DNA of 64,000 nt. Origin: Bradyrhizobium ottawaense (lineage in GTDB: Bacteria; Pseudomonadota; Alphaproteobacteria; Rhizobiales; Xanthobacteraceae). Location: positions 248,001 to 312,000 of the forward strand of contig NZ_CP029425.2 in the NCBI RefSeq assembly GCF_002278135.3. The letters are read 5' to 3'. Position 1 is the first letter of the stretch. Each line of letters opens with the position of its first letter. The notes beneath the pieces were generated by a model. It was not told where the DNA came from and searched no databases. It worked only from the letters and a program-made list of their open reading frames with translations. A program made the position numbers and the translations under genes. Positions 42,106 through 52,361 of this stretch are shown piece by piece.

Positions 42106-43863
42106 TTACAGCGGAAGTTCCGGTTCGCGCCGAGCGTTGCGGCGGGCATTGGTGACGGTCGGCGATGCCGTCGAGCGGACAAAGCTCCAGCGGATCGAGG
42201 GCGCCTGCCGCGCGTCCTGCCGGATCACGATCTGGGCGGTGCGGCGCGGCCCGTCATTGCCGGCCAGGAACACGCTGTCCTCGAGGTCGACCTTGTCGTC
42301 GAGCGCCTCGAAGGTCCAGACGTCGCGGTTCGGCAGCACCAGCATGACGCCGCGCGCATCAGACAGCCGGCTCGCCTTCACTGCCGGATGCAGATGGAAG
42401 CGCAGCGCAAAGTCAGCGTCGGCACCCTTGAAGCGTCCGCCCTGCGGCGGCGACAGCGTGTCCTCGCCGTCGATGCGCGCGCCGTCATTGGCGATCATCA
42501 GCACGCGGCGGTGGATCGCGCCGAATTTAGAAAGATAGCCGTCATGCGAGGTCGTGAGCAGCGTGCCGTTCTGCACGATCTCGCGATAGCTCTCGACCTC
42601 GACGGGGCCGCTGGTAACCGGCGAGCCGTGCAAGAGCCGCTTCATCGCCGACATCTCGACGAACTGGCACGACGAAGTATCGTGATAGGTCAGCGTCGAA
42701 TGCGCCGCGGTGCCGCGGGCGAATGGCCGCCAATTGTCGCGGCCCGTGGTCGGCATGCCGCAATTGGTGACGATGCGGCTGATGCCGGAAGACAGTTCGA
42801 ACGACAGGCAGCCGGCATGGGCATCGTGGCTGACGCCGGCTGGCGGCGGCGGGCCGGTGTCGATGATCACAGTGGTCTGGCCGGCATCGAGGCGCTGAAA
42901 GCCGGTATGCGGCATGTTCGCCATCGGCGCGCCGTGGGTGTCGTCATAAGCGAGCAGCGTGGCGAGCAGGTCGGACGATGTCGCGCTCATGCCGTTGAAC
43001 AGCGCGAAGTTACCGTCGCCGTGGCGGAAGAAGCGCAGCATCGGCATCATGCGGTCGATCGCGTTGAGCAGCGCCGGCGGTGGCGCGATGTTGCGCGCAG
43101 CAAACGTCTGCCGCAGCGGCAGCAGGTCGATCAGGAGTTCGATCAGCGCGCCCGGATTGCGCGAGATGTGTCCGCCGTCGGGCAGGATCTGCCGCTGCAA
43201 TTCGTCCGACAGCTTCTTCGATGCGCTGCGGATTTGGCCCGCCTGGTTGGCGAGGCACAAGGCCGCATAGCACAGCGCGATCAGCACCTGGAGCTTCGGC
43301 ACCCCGTCGGGAATGTTGACCATGGTGTAGCGCAGGAAGCGGATCTCGCGCGCGAGGGCGCGCAGGTAACGGCGGTAGAACTTGTTGTCGGTCTCGCCCA
43401 GCACCAGCGGCGCCTGCGACAGCAGCGAGATCACGCGCCGGGCCAGCACGTCGGCGCGGCGCGCGACCGGGCGGCGCTTGTTGGCGGGGTTGGCGATCCA
43501 GTCCTCGATCAGCGCGCGCGCATTCGCCCGTGTCAGCGCGGTGTCGGCGGCGCGCAAATGGCGCAGCCAGCCGAAGCCGAGCAGCGCGACTTCCCAATCC
43601 TCCGACGGCGGCTCGAGATCGAAGATCGAACGGCCGTGGCAATTGACGATCTTGCCGGCGAAGACGAAGCGGCCGGCATAGATTTCGGCGGCGCGAGTCG
43701 CATCCGCGGTGCGCAGATCGTGCGGCGCGATGATCAGCCGATCGGTGCGGCCGGGCCAGACCCGCGACAGCGCAACGGAACCGCCGCTCGCGCGCGCGAG
43801 CATGTTCCGCGCGAAGCGGTTCATGACCAGCGTCGAGATACGTCTGCGTTGAGCGACCGACAC
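42106..43863 (-). CDS. heparinase II/III family protein
   Basis: A protein of about 585 residues. The N-terminal half is an alpha/alpha barrel (about 130-330) with AIDRMMPMLRFFRHGDGNF; the C-terminal half is a beta-sheet domain (about 380-570) with NCGMPTTGRDNWRPFARGTA and STLTYHDTSSCQF. There is no clear signal peptide, so it may act inside the cell or leave by another route. Family members cleave acidic polysaccharides; substrate unknown. Start choice is uncertain: GTG at 43863 has AAGG before it, ATG at 43824 has none; the open frame further up is not coding. It lies between rsmB and purH. Confidence 0.82.
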   Translation of the reverse strand: MSVAQRRRISTLVMNRFARNMLARASGGSVALSRVWPGRTDRLIIAPHDLRTADATRAAEIYAGRFVFAGKIVNCHGRSIFDLEPPSEDWEVALLGFGWLRHLRAADTALTRANARALIEDWIANPANKRRPVARRADVLARRVISLLSQAPLVLGETDNKFYRRYLRALAREIRFLRYTMVNIPDGVPKLQVLIALCYAALCLANQAGQIRSASKKLSDELQRQILPDGGHISRNPGALIELLIDLLPLRQTFAARNIAPPPALLNAIDRMMPMLRFFRHGDGNFALFNGMSATSSDLLATLLAYDDTHGAPMANMPHTGFQRLDAGQTTVIIDTGPPPPAGVSHDAHAGCLSFELSSGISRIVTNCGMPTTGRDNWRPFARGTAAHSTLTYHDTSSCQFVEMSAMKRLLHGSPVTSGPVEVESYREIVQNGTLLTTSHDGYLSKFGAIHRRVLMIANDGARIDGEDTLSPPQGGRFKGADADFALRFHLHPAVKASRLSDARGVMLVLPNRDVWTFEALDDKVDLEDSVFLAGNDGPRRTAQIVIRQDARQAPSIRWSFVRSTASPTVTNARRNARREPELPL

Positions 43864-43981
43864 GCTTTGCCTTGAAGGGGGAGAGGATTCCGACGAATCC
43901 CTATTAATCCCAAAATCGGACGTCTGACACCACCTTGAACGTGTGCGAATCAGCGTCGCGGTCGCAAAATCCGGTGCAAAA

Positions 43982-45328
43982 TCAGGATTTAACGAGCCGG
44001 GTCGCGAAAAACCCATCGAGACCGCCGAGCTTGGGATCGGCGTTCGGCAGATGGCTGGGCAGGGTGCGCAGATCGCCGTCCCCTGTGATGATTTCGTCGA
44101 GGCCCGCGACCTCCGCGGCCTCGATCGGGACGCGGCGAAGCGCAGGCTCGCTCGCCAGCAGCGTTGCCACGGCCTGCTCACCCTCTTCGGGTTCCAGCGA
44201 GCAGGTACAGTAGACCAGCGTGCCGCCCGGCTTGAGCAACGATACCGATTTTCGCAGCAGCCGCTGCTGGAGCACAGTCATGGCGGTGACGTCGGCTTCC
44301 TGCCGCAGCCACGCCACATCGGGATGACGGCGGATCGTGCCGGTCGAGGTGCAGGGCGCATCGATCAAAATACCGTCGAAGCCTTCGGCTGGGCCGGCCC
44401 ATTCCACGGCGTCAGCGACGACGGTCTCGGCCTGGAGCGACAGCCGCGCCAGGTTTTCACGCAGCCGCATCACCCGGGCCGGCGAGCGGTCGATCGCCGT
44501 GACCTGCGCGCCGGCATGCGCCAGTTGTGCGGTCTTGCCGCCGGGGGCGGCGCAGAGATCGGCAATGGACTTGCCCTTGACGTCGCCGAACAGCCGGGCC
44601 GGCAGCGCGGCGGCGGCGTCCTGCACCCACCATTGTCCCTCGGCGAAGCCGGGCAGCATGGTCACCGAGCCGTGCAGCAGCATCCGCACCGTTCCGGTCG
44701 GAAGCGTCTCGCCGTGCAGGCGGTTCGCCCATTGCGCGGCATCGGACTTCACCGTGAGATCGAGCGAAGGCTCGTGGCCGAGTGCCAGTGCCATCTCCCT
44801 TGCGGTTGCTTCGCCATAATGCGCGCTCCAGCGCGCGAGCAGCCATGGGGGCAGATCCAGCGATTGCGCGGCGACCTCCTCGACCAGCGCCGCGCCCTCG
44901 CGCGCGCAGCGGCGCAGCACGGCATTGACGAGGCCGGCATAGCGCGCGGCGCGCCGGTCGGATTGCACCAGGCGAACGGAGAGGTCGACGGCCGCGTGAT
45001 CCGGCACGTCCATCCAGAGGATCTGCGCCGCGCCGATCAGGAGTGCGCTCTGCGCGCGCGGCGCATCGGAGGGGATGCCCTTGTCGAGCAGGCGGGACAG
45101 CACATGGCCGAGCGTGCCGAGCCGGCGCAGCACCGTGGCGACCAGTCGCCGCATCAGCGCGCGGTCGCGGTCGGCAAGCGTCTTCAGTCCGGGATGGGCG
45201 CCGCTGCCGTCGAGTTGGTCATCGAGCGTACGGTGCTTGTGCAGCACGCCGTCGACGATGTCGGCGGCAATCCGTCGCGCCGCGAGACCGGGCACTTCGG
45301 ACGGAGGGGCGAAACGTTGAGATGGCAT
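43982..45328 (-). CDS. rsmB: 16S rRNA (cytosine-967-C5) methyltransferase RsmB
   Basis: A 448-residue RNA m5C methyltransferase. The N-terminal NusB-like domain (about 10-140) has ARRIAADIVDGVL and a VPDHAAVDLSV helix. The SAM-binding domain has LCAAPGGKTAQL, IDRSPARVMRLRENLARL and the motif-IV DAPCTSTGTIRRHPD. The catalytic Cys is in YCTCSLEPEEGEQ. MPSQRFAPPSEVPGLAARRI, at the ATG at 45328, is taken as the start rather than the upstream TTG at 45415. It heads the unit with the heparinase-like gene and purH. Confidence 0.93.
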   Translation of the reverse strand: MPSQRFAPPSEVPGLAARRIAADIVDGVLHKHRTLDDQLDGSGAHPGLKTLADRDRALMRRLVATVLRRLGTLGHVLSRLLDKGIPSDAPRAQSALLIGAAQILWMDVPDHAAVDLSVRLVQSDRRAARYAGLVNAVLRRCAREGAALVEEVAAQSLDLPPWLLARWSAHYGEATAREMALALGHEPSLDLTVKSDAAQWANRLHGETLPTGTVRMLLHGSVTMLPGFAEGQWWVQDAAAALPARLFGDVKGKSIADLCAAPGGKTAQLAHAGAQVTAIDRSPARVMRLRENLARLSLQAETVVADAVEWAGPAEGFDGILIDAPCTSTGTIRRHPDVAWLRQEADVTAMTVLQQRLLRKSVSLLKPGGTLVYCTCSLEPEEGEQAVATLLASEPALRRVPIEAAEVAGLDEIITGDGDLRTLPSHLPNADPKLGGLDGFFATRLVKS

Positions 45329-45517
45329 GCGGAAGCAAGGTTCTGAGCAAGCGGCAGTTCCGCCGCAATGGGCGCATGCCTTGAGAACCCAATCTCTGGC
45401 ACGCGAATATGCCAAATGTAAGAATCGCTTCGGGCTTTTTCAGCCCTTCCGGGCCGATTTCAGGAATGCGTTATTGGACATCGCGTTGCGGCTCGTCCTG
45501 CGCTAGAAAGCCTGGCG

Positions 45518-45727
45518 ATGAGTGATCAGCCTCCCGTTCCCGCCCGCAAGCAGCTTACGCCGGCAGCCCAGCGCGCGCTGGCCGAAGCCGAGGCGCGCCG
45601 ACAGTCCGCAGCCGCGCAGGCCCAAGAGGCCGGCAAGGCGGCGCCGAAGGAGTTGCAGGGGCCGAAGGGACCCGAGCCGACCCGCTACGGCGACTGGGAG
45701 CGCAAGGGCATCGCCTCCGACTTCTGA
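45518..45727 (+). CDS. DUF1674 protein (SdhAF4-like)
   Basis: A 69-residue protein, Ala/Gln-rich for the first 45 residues, ending in the diagnostic GPEPTRYGDWERKGIASDF. This C-terminal motif defines DUF1674, the family of mitochondrial SDH assembly factor 4, which binds the flavinated SdhA subunit. The bacterial member likely helps flavinated SdhA to reach SdhB. It is divergent from rsmB (189 bp), and converges with cysNC. Confidence 0.88.
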   Translation: MSDQPPVPARKQLTPAAQRALAEAEARRQSAAAQAQEAGKAAPKELQGPKGPEPTRYGDWERKGIASDF

Positions 45728-45763
45728 GCGATCGCCGGTCCTGGAAGGCGTCCACTCCCGCCA

Positions 45764-47659
45764 CTACAGATAGTGATTGTCCCTGAGATAACCGATGATG
45801 CGCTCGCAGGCCGCGTCGGTCGACATTTCTGACGTGTCGATGGTGATCTCCGGCGCCCGCGGCATCTCGTAGGGCTGATCGATGCCGGTGAACGATGGCA
45901 GCTCTCCCGCCCGTGCTTTGCGATAGAGCCCCTTGGGATCGCGATGCTCGCATTCGGCCAGCGGGGTCGCGACATGGATCTCGATGAACTCGCCTGCCTC
46001 GACCCGCTGGCGCGCCAGCTCGCGCTCGTTGCGGAACGGTGAGATCAGCGCGACCAGCGCGATCATGCCGGCATCGACGAACAGCGCCGCGATCTCGGCA
46101 GTGCGCCGGACGTTCTCCGCCCTGTCCGCGTTGGAGAAGCCGAGGTCGCGGTTGATGCCGTGGCGGAGATTGTCGCCGTCGAGCAGCGCGGCGTGGCGCC
46201 CGAGTTCGGCAAGCCTGCGATCGACGAGATCGGCGATGGTCGATTTGCCGGCACCGCTCAGCCCCGTGAACCAGAGCACGCAGGGCCGCTGCTGCTTCAG
46301 CTGCGCCCGCACGGGTTTGTCGACGGCAAGCCGCTGCCAATGAATGTTGGTGGCGCGGCGGAGCGAGAGATCGATCATTCCCGCGGCGGCGGTGCGATGG
46401 CTGATGGGATCGACGAGAATGAAGCTGCCCATGTCGCGGTCGTCGCGATAGGCCTCGAACACCAATGGACGGTCGAGGCTGAGATGGGCGTAGCCGATCT
46501 GGTTGGCGTCGAGTGTGGCAGCGCTTTCATGCGCCATGGTGTCGATGGCGATGCGGTGCTTGAGCGTCGTGATCACCGCGCCGGTCGAGGCCGCGCCGCA
46601 TTTGAGCAAATAGCGACGGCCCGCGACCATGGCCTCGTCGTCGAACCAGACGAGATGGGCGGCCAGCTGATCCGAGACCTGTGGCGCGGGCCCCGCCGTC
46701 AGCACGTCGCCGCGACTGACGTCGATCTCGTCGGTCAACGTGAGCGTCACCGATTCGCCCGCCGCAGCGCGGTCGCGCTCGCCGCCGGGGGTGAGAATGC
46801 GCGCGATGCGCGTCTGGCGGCCCGAGGGCTGCACGGCGATGGTCTCGCCGATCGCGATCGTTCCGCTGGCGATACGCCCGCAGAAGCCGCGAAACTCCGC
46901 ATGCGGCCGGTTGACCCATTGCACCGGCAACCGGAACGGCCGCTGCGAGACATCGCCGGAAACGTCGACCGATTCCAGATAGGCGGTGACGGTCGGCCCG
47001 GCGTACCAGGGCATCCGCGCGCTGGCGGCGACGATGTTGTCGCCGTCGGGCGCGACGACAGGGATGCACTGGACCTGCGAGATTCCGAGCTGTCCGGCCA
47101 TGGTCAGATATTCGGCAGTGATGGCCGCAAAGCGATCCCCGTCGAATCCGATCAGATCCATCTTGTTCACGGCGAGCACGACGTGACGGATACCAAGCAG
47201 CGACAGGATGTGGCTGTGGCGCCGCGTCTGCGTGATTACGCCCTTGCGGGCATCGACCAGCACCACGGCGAGATCGGCGTTGGAGGCGCCGGTCGCCATG
47301 TTGCGGGTATACTGCGCGTGCCCCGGCGTGTCGGCGACGATGAAGCGGCGCAGCTTGGTGGCGAAGAAGCGGTAGGCGACGTCGATCGTGATGCCCTGCT
47401 CGCGCTCGGCCTGCAAGCCGTCGACCAGCAGCGCGAAATCGAAATCGCCGCCGGTGGTGCCGACCGTCCGGCTCTCGGACGCCAGCGCGTCGAGCTGGTC
47501 GTCGAGCAGCGTCTTGGAATCGTAGAGCAGCCGGCCAACCAGCGTGCTCTTGCCGTCGTCGACGCTGCCGCAAGTGACGAAACGCAGCGTCGGACGATCG
47601 TCCTGTTCGAGCCGCGGCGCATCGGAGGCAGCGATCGTGGGTGCCTCGTGATAGGACAT
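45764..47659 (-). CDS. cysNC: bifunctional sulfate adenylyltransferase subunit 1 / APS kinase
   Basis: A 631-residue fusion. The N-terminal GTPase (about 1-440) drives ATP sulfurylase: G1 GSVDDGKSTLVGRL, DTPGHAQYTRNMATGAS, G4 NKMDL. The C-terminal APS kinase (about 450-631) has Walker A GLSGAGKST near 470 and makes PAPS. The fused form is also known as NodQ in symbiosis clusters. It overlaps cysD by one base (TGATG), so translation is coupled. In this operon the product can feed the adjacent sulfotransferase as well as cysteine synthesis. Symbol cysNC describes the fusion; NodQ cannot be excluded from sequence alone. Confidence 0.93.
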   Translation of the reverse strand: MSYHEAPTIAASDAPRLEQDDRPTLRFVTCGSVDDGKSTLVGRLLYDSKTLLDDQLDALASESRTVGTTGGDFDFALLVDGLQAEREQGITIDVAYRFFATKLRRFIVADTPGHAQYTRNMATGASNADLAVVLVDARKGVITQTRRHSHILSLLGIRHVVLAVNKMDLIGFDGDRFAAITAEYLTMAGQLGISQVQCIPVVAPDGDNIVAASARMPWYAGPTVTAYLESVDVSGDVSQRPFRLPVQWVNRPHAEFRGFCGRIASGTIAIGETIAVQPSGRQTRIARILTPGGERDRAAAGESVTLTLTDEIDVSRGDVLTAGPAPQVSDQLAAHLVWFDDEAMVAGRRYLLKCGAASTGAVITTLKHRIAIDTMAHESAATLDANQIGYAHLSLDRPLVFEAYRDDRDMGSFILVDPISHRTAAAGMIDLSLRRATNIHWQRLAVDKPVRAQLKQQRPCVLWFTGLSGAGKSTIADLVDRRLAELGRHAALLDGDNLRHGINRDLGFSNADRAENVRRTAEIAALFVDAGMIALVALISPFRNERELARQRVEAGEFIEIHVATPLAECEHRDPKGLYRKARAGELPSFTGIDQPYEMPRAPEITIDTSEMSTDAACERIIGYLRDNHYL

Positions 47660-48627
47660 CAGAAGTAGCCTTCCGCTTTCTTGCGCTCCATCGATGCGGG
47701 ACTGTCCCGGTCGATCATGCGTCCCTGCCGCTCGGAGGTGCGCGAGGCCATCATCTCGCGCACGATCTCGGGGAGCGTTGCCGCGGTCGAGACCGTGGCG
47801 CCGCTGAGCGGATAGCAGCCCAGGGTGCGAAACCTGACGGAGCGCCATCGCGGCTCTTCGCCTGCATGCAGCGGCATCCGTTCATCGTCCACCATGATCA
47901 GCGCGCCGTCGCGCTCAACCACCGGGCGCGAAGCCGCCAGATAGAGCGGAACGATCGGGATGTCCTCGAGCAGGATGTAGTCCCAGACGTCGAGCTCGGT
48001 CCAGTTCGACAGCGGAAACACCCGCATGCTCTCGCCGGGTGCGAGCATCGTGTTGTACAGGCTCCACAGCTCGGGCCGCTGGTTCTTCGGATCCCAGCGA
48101 TGCGCCGCGCTCCGGTGCGAGAACACGCGCTCCTTGGCGCGCGATTTCTCCTCGTCGCGCCGCGCGCCTCCGATCGCGGCGTCGAAGCCGTGGAGGTCCA
48201 GCGCCTGCCGCAACGCCTGGGTCTTCATGACGTCGGTGTAACGGGCCGAGCCGTGGGTGAAGGGGTCAATGCCCTGGCTCAAGCCGTCATTGTTGGTATG
48301 GACGATCAGGTCGATGCCGAGTTCGCGCGCGCGACGGTCGCGAAACGCGATCATCTCGCGGAACTTCCATGTCGTGTCGACGTGCAGCAGCGGAAATGGC
48401 GGCTTGCCGGGATGAAAGGCCTTCACCGCCAAGTGCAGCAGCACCGAGGAGTCTTTGCCAATGGAATACAGCATCACCGGCCTGCGGAATTCGGCCGCCG
48501 TCTCTCGCAGGATGTGAATGCTTTCCGCCTCCAGGCGCCGAAGATGGCCGGCGGCGTGAAGCTGCTCGCCGCCGGTTCTTTCAAGGAGGGGTTCGGCGCT
48601 CGTGGGATTGTCCAGCATGCGGATCAC
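47659..48627 (-). CDS. cysD: sulfate adenylyltransferase subunit 2
   Basis: A 322-residue ATP sulfurylase catalytic subunit, PP-loop family, which makes adenylyl sulfate (APS) with CysN. The ATP-binding PP-loop is [13 protein letters not shown] (about 54-66). Further family marks are [45 protein letters not shown] and [12 protein letters not shown] near the C terminus. The start overlaps the sulfotransferase stop by 4 bp (ATGA), and the stop overlaps cysNC by one base, so all three are translationally coupled. NodP is the name of the symbiotic paralogue. Confidence 0.95.
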   Translation of the reverse strand: MIRMLDNPTSAEPLLERTGGEQLHAAGHLRRLEAESIHILRETAAEFRRPVMLYSIGKDSSVLLHLAVKAFHPGKPPFPLLHVDTTWKFREMIAFRDRRARELGIDLIVHTNNDGLSQGIDPFTHGSARYTDVMKTQALRQALDLHGFDAAIGGARRDEEKSRAKERVFSHRSAAHRWDPKNQRPELWSLYNTMLAPGESMRVFPLSNWTELDVWDYILLEDIPIVPLYLAASRPVVERDGALIMVDDERMPLHAGEEPRWRSVRFRTLGCYPLSGATVSTAATLPEIVREMMASRTSERQGRMIDRDSPASMERKKAEGYF

Positions 48628-49643
48628 GCGGCCTCAGCGAACCAGTCGCCGAACAGATGCGCCGAAATTGCCGCATTCAGGCCGAGATCGCGGACGCACG
48701 CCGCGACCGAAGCTCGATAGGCGTCATTGACCCCGCAGCGCTCCAGGATCTCCAGCTGAGCTTCGCTCACCGAGCCCGTCGCGCGGCGCTGGTAGCGATA
48801 GGCGCTATCGGAGGTGTGCAGATTGGGCACCTTGTAGATCGTCGCTTCGCTCGGGAAGATGACGCGCGCGTTGTTTGCCTGCACGCTTCCCGGTTCCCGC
48901 CATGACGTCACGGCATTCTCGGTAAAGCTGCTCGAAAGGCCGAGGCGGTCGAACAAGACGCGCACCGACGACAGGGCCTCCTTGCTCACCTCGTAGACGT
49001 AGTGCGTGACGGGAACGCCTTGTTGCTGGGCGTAACCTGCGACGCGGGCCGCGCTGAGTGCGGCGACGACATAGTGCCGCAGCAATGTATCTTCGGGCGC
49101 GCGCGAAATCAGCTTCTCGAGCCATGACGCCAGCGAACTCGCCGGCTCGCGATCGAGCATGATGAGATGCAGACGGTGCCGCGGATAGCCTGCTTCGACC
49201 AGGAGCTGCAGCGGATTGAACAAGCTCTCGGCGAGCACGTAGGGCCCGATCGTTTCCTTGCTAAAGATGTGCGGCTCGTCGCTCGCCGAGGGGATGACCC
49301 AGGGCGTCAGCGGACGGCCGACGAGCGCGTCGCGCAGGATCGCCTTCAGCGGTTGATAATATGAAGGCATGCCGGTCATGCCGAACAGATTGCTGAGGGC
49401 GGTCGAGCCGACTCTGGCCTTGCCGCATGCAAAATAGAGCATCGGAAAGTCCTGCGCCGGACGATGCAGGAAATCCTCGGCGAGGCAGTCCGTCACTTCA
49501 CGCATCAACGTCGCGAGCGTGACGGCTCTGCTCTGGAATTCGCCCACTGGGGACAGCAGCATGGTGTCGAGGGAACTGTGCTGCTGCCGAACGAGGTCGG
49601 CCATTCGTTCGAGCGAATCGGCTGAAATTGCGTCGATGTTCAT
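48624..49643 (-). CDS. PAPS-dependent sulfotransferase
   Basis: A 339-residue cytosolic sulfotransferase of the Stf0-like type. The 5'-phosphosulfate loop is [18 protein letters not shown] (Lys plus Gly-Ser-Thr, about 67-84) and the 3'-phosphate motif [15 protein letters not shown] (about 150-164) has the conserved Arg and Ser. It leads the operon and overlaps cysD by 4 bp, strong evidence that PAPS made by CysD/CysNC is its substrate. Likely targets are a lipid, lipopolysaccharide or exopolysaccharide sugar; NodH/NoeE sulfate Nod factors with similar chemistry. No nod genes lie here. The ATG at 49643 has no good ribosome site, so the start could be further upstream. Confidence 0.8.
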   Translation of the reverse strand: MNIDAISADSLERMADLVRQQHSSLDTMLLSPVGEFQSRAVTLATLMREVTDCLAEDFLHRPAQDFPMLYFACGKARVGSTALSNLFGMTGMPSYYQPLKAILRDALVGRPLTPWVIPSASDEPHIFSKETIGPYVLAESLFNPLQLLVEAGYPRHRLHLIMLDREPASSLASWLEKLISRAPEDTLLRHYVVAALSAARVAGYAQQQGVPVTHYVYEVSKEALSSVRVLFDRLGLSSSFTENAVTSWREPGSVQANNARVIFPSEATIYKVPNLHTSDSAYRYQRRATGSVSEAQLEILERCGVNDAYRASVAACVRDLGLNAAISAHLFGDWFAEAA

Positions 49644-49799
49644 GTCGGAGGACCCGCTGTAGGGAGTTCCACGAGCGATTGCTCGTTGGATCTTTTCCAA
49701 CCTACAGTTGTCAGGGGTGCCGGACAATTCCGGGGAATCCCGGAGGCGCTATCCATACGCGACGAGCATTGAAGATGTGCTCGTCGCCGCTATGCAGTT

Positions 49800-51518
49800 T
49801 CATACCGCGCGCACGGTGTTGAGGAACTTCTCGACTTCCGTCTTCAAGAGGCTGCTTTCATTCGACAGCGAGCGCGCCGATGCCAACACCTGCCCCGACG
49901 CCGCGCCGGTCGCGCTCGCGCCATGACTGACCTGGGCGATCTTGTCTGCGACTTCGACGGTTCCCTTGGCGGCTTCGCTGACGTTGCGCGCAATCTCGGC
50001 CGTCGCTGCACCCTGTTCTTCGATCGTCGCTGCAATGGTGGACGAAATGTCTGAAATGCGGGCGATGGTCGCGCCGATTTCCTTGATCGCTCCGACGGAG
50101 TCCTCGGTTGCCGATTGCATGCCGGCGATCTGCGCGCTGATTTCCTCGGTCGCTCGCGCGGTTTGCGCCGCGAGCGCCTTCACCTCGCTCGCCACGACCG
50201 CAAAGCCGCGGCCGGATTCGCCGGCGCGCGCCGCCTCGATCGTTGCGTTCAGCGCCAGGAGGTTGGTCTGTTCGGCAATCGCGGTGATCAATTTGACGAC
50301 GTCGCCAATTCGGCCCGCCGCCTTGAGCAGTTCATTGATCCGGACATCGGTGCGCTCGGCCTGCCTGACCGCTTCGCTGGCGATGCGGCTGGAATCGTGG
50401 ACCTGGCGTCCGATCTCGACGACCGAGGTGCTCATTTCCTCGGCGGCGGACGCGACCGCTCCGACATTGGTGGACGCTTCCTCCGAGGCCGCCGCGACCA
50501 TTCCGGAGAGTTCCTGGGTCTCTTCCGCGGTTCCCGACAGCGTACCGGCGGCTGCCTCGAGCTGCTGGCTGGCCGCTGACACAGAGTCGATGATGCCGCC
50601 GACCGCGGCTTCGAACACGCCGGCGAGCTGGGTCATCTCTTCCTTGCGCTGAGCGGCCGCAGCGGCTTCCTGATTCTTCTGCTCAACCTCCATCTGCTCG
50701 ATACGGATCAGGTTTTCCTTGAAGGTCTGAGCCGCGCGAGCGTTGTCGCCGACTTCATCGCCGCGGCGCGTGTAGGGAATCTCGATCGCCTTGTTGCCGG
50801 CGGCGAGCTGGAGAAGCACGTCGCCGATGCGCCGGATCGGCCGGGCGATGTTCGACACGGAAAAGACGGCGGACCCGATCAACGTCAGAACGACGAAGAC
50901 GCCGACGATCAATGCGAAGGTGGCGACGCGGTCCAGTTCGGCCAGCATCTCGCCCTTGCGGCGCGCGGCGAATTCGTTGGCAACGCCGACCAGATCGTCG
51001 ATCCGTTTGCTGACTTCCAGGGCTGCCGGACGCATACGCTCTGCGAGAATGGTGGCCTTCGTCGACTCTGCGGCAGTCCTGGCGCCGCCCGAGGGGGCGC
51101 CAATGACGGTCTTTTGCGCCCCCGCCAGTTCAATGCCGCTGGTCAGATACGCATCGACGAATTTCTTGGTCTCACGATAGGCGTCCTGGGTGACCTTGCG
51201 GGTCGCCCGGTCGGTGGCCGTATCGATTTCCGCGCCGGCTTCGCCTGCTCGCGCGCGGAGATTCTCGAGGAGCTTGTCAACCTCTCCGGCTGACGAGGCG
51301 GAGCTGATCTCGAGAGCTGCGAGCTGCGCCCGCGCCATCGCCGTCTGCGCCGCTTGCGCATTGCCTTTGTTGAGGTAGTTGATCGTGACCAGGCGATTGG
51401 ATTCGGCAATCGACCGGTTGCCGAGCATCTGGTTGGTCAGCATGCCGCAGACCAGCACAACGCTCACGCCGGTGACGATGCCGAGCTTTGTTCCAATGCG
51501 AAACCTGAATGACCCCAC
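49800..51518 (-). CDS. methyl-accepting chemotaxis protein
   Basis: A 572-residue transmembrane chemoreceptor. TM1 about 10-30 ([18 protein letters not shown]), a helical periplasmic four-helix-bundle sensor (about 35-190) rich in Ala, TM2 ([19 protein letters not shown], about 200-220), HAMP (about 220-275), then a coiled-coil signalling domain whose hairpin tip is [20 protein letters not shown], the CheA/CheW contact. The C terminus ([11 protein letters not shown]) lacks the CheR/CheB-binding pentapeptide. GTG at 51518 is used because GAGGAGAG lies 5 bp before it; the longer open frame from 51614 is less likely. The ligand is unknown. Confidence 0.9.
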   Translation of the reverse strand: MGSFRFRIGTKLGIVTGVSVVLVCGMLTNQMLGNRSIAESNRLVTINYLNKGNAQAAQTAMARAQLAALEISSASSAGEVDKLLENLRARAGEAGAEIDTATDRATRKVTQDAYRETKKFVDAYLTSGIELAGAQKTVIGAPSGGARTAAESTKATILAERMRPAALEVSKRIDDLVGVANEFAARRKGEMLAELDRVATFALIVGVFVVLTLIGSAVFSVSNIARPIRRIGDVLLQLAAGNKAIEIPYTRRGDEVGDNARAAQTFKENLIRIEQMEVEQKNQEAAAAAQRKEEMTQLAGVFEAAVGGIIDSVSAASQQLEAAAGTLSGTAEETQELSGMVAAASEEASTNVGAVASAAEEMSTSVVEIGRQVHDSSRIASEAVRQAERTDVRINELLKAAGRIGDVVKLITAIAEQTNLLALNATIEAARAGESGRGFAVVASEVKALAAQTARATEEISAQIAGMQSATEDSVGAIKEIGATIARISDISSTIAATIEEQGAATAEIARNVSEAAKGTVEVADKIAQVSHGASATGAASGQVLASARSLSNESSLLKTEVEKFLNTVRAV

Positions 51519-51714
51519 CGCTCTCTCCTCGCGTTGCTGTATAGCAGGTATTCGCAACCAATGATTGAGATTTGGGTAATATTCGCGGATCTCCGGTAGA
51601 ACTACGGCCGACATATTCGACGATGGAATTTTCCTGCACGCTTGCCCGTCGATCTGGTTCCGCTATGTACGCGCCCGTGCTTTGAGTTCCCCCGTCTCTG
51701 TCCTAGCGTGATTG

Positions 51715-52305
51715 ATGCCTTTCCGGGATCGACCTAATTCCTATCGGCCGCAATTCGGCGGCTCGCCGTTCGGTCGGCGCTTCTCCGGATTATTGCCGTG
51801 GATGTTCGTGGTGGGCATCGCGCTGGCCGTCGTGCTCACCTTTCGCCATGGAATGAGCTGGCTTGTTCCTGATGCCGATGGCGACCGCACGCGGAATGCC
51901 GAGATCGTTCTCGAGCAGGCGGGCCATCCCGATGTTCGCGAGCCGGTGGACGTCATTCGCACCATCGACGGCGACACCTTTCTCGCGCGCGTTCGTCAGC
52001 GCGGCGGCCGCGATCTCGTCGTGCGGGTTCGGTTGCGCGGCATCGACGCGCCCGAGATGAAAGCGTCTTGCCGGGAGGAGCAGGACAAGGCCGAAGCCGC
52101 GGCCCGCGCGTTGCGCGATCTGCTCGGTCAGGGCGACGTGACGATCACCAATCTCGGCCCCGACAAATACGGCCGCGTTCTCGCCGACGTCGCGACCCGG
52201 CGGACTGCGAACGTTGCGGCGGCATTGCTCGCCGGCGGTTTTGCGCGAAGCTACACTGGCGGCCATCGCGACGGCTGGTGCACGCGCAGCTGGCGCTTCT
52301 GGTAA
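51715..52305 (+). CDS. thermonuclease (SNase-like) family protein
   Basis: A 196-residue protein with an N-terminal membrane anchor or uncleaved signal (LPWMFVVGIALAVVLTF, about 28-44) and a staphylococcal-nuclease OB-fold (about 75-185): DVIRTIDGDTFLARV, then VRLRGIDAPEM with the catalytic Arg-Asp region, DKYGRVLADV with the second Arg, and GGFARSYTGG. The metal-binding Asp and the two active Arg are seen, so it is likely an active calcium nuclease facing the periplasm. It stands alone and ends in a terminator. Confidence 0.88.
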   Translation: MPFRDRPNSYRPQFGGSPFGRRFSGLLPWMFVVGIALAVVLTFRHGMSWLVPDADGDRTRNAEIVLEQAGHPDVREPVDVIRTIDGDTFLARVRQRGGRDLVVRVRLRGIDAPEMKASCREEQDKAEAAARALRDLLGQGDVTITNLGPDKYGRVLADVATRRTANVAAALLAGGFARSYTGGHRDGWCTRSWRFW

Positions 52306-52306
52306 C

Positions 52307-52337
52307 AAAAAAGCCGCGTTCGGGGACGCGGCCTTTT
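52307..52337. terminator. bidirectional terminator, nuclease gene / L,D-transpeptidase
   Basis: GCCGCGT (52313-52319) pairs with ACGCGGC (52326-52332) around TCGGGG; AAAAAA precedes the stem and TTTT follows, so it can work for the convergent nuclease and L,D-transpeptidase genes in both directions. Confidence 0.85.
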
Positions 52338-52361
52338 CCTGTCTTGCCTTGATCCTGGCGA

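Noticed and set aside
46160..47668. A 502-codon plus-strand open frame opposite cysNC
   Set aside because: It is antisense to a gene with complete G-motifs and an APS-kinase loop, and encodes no recognisable motif.
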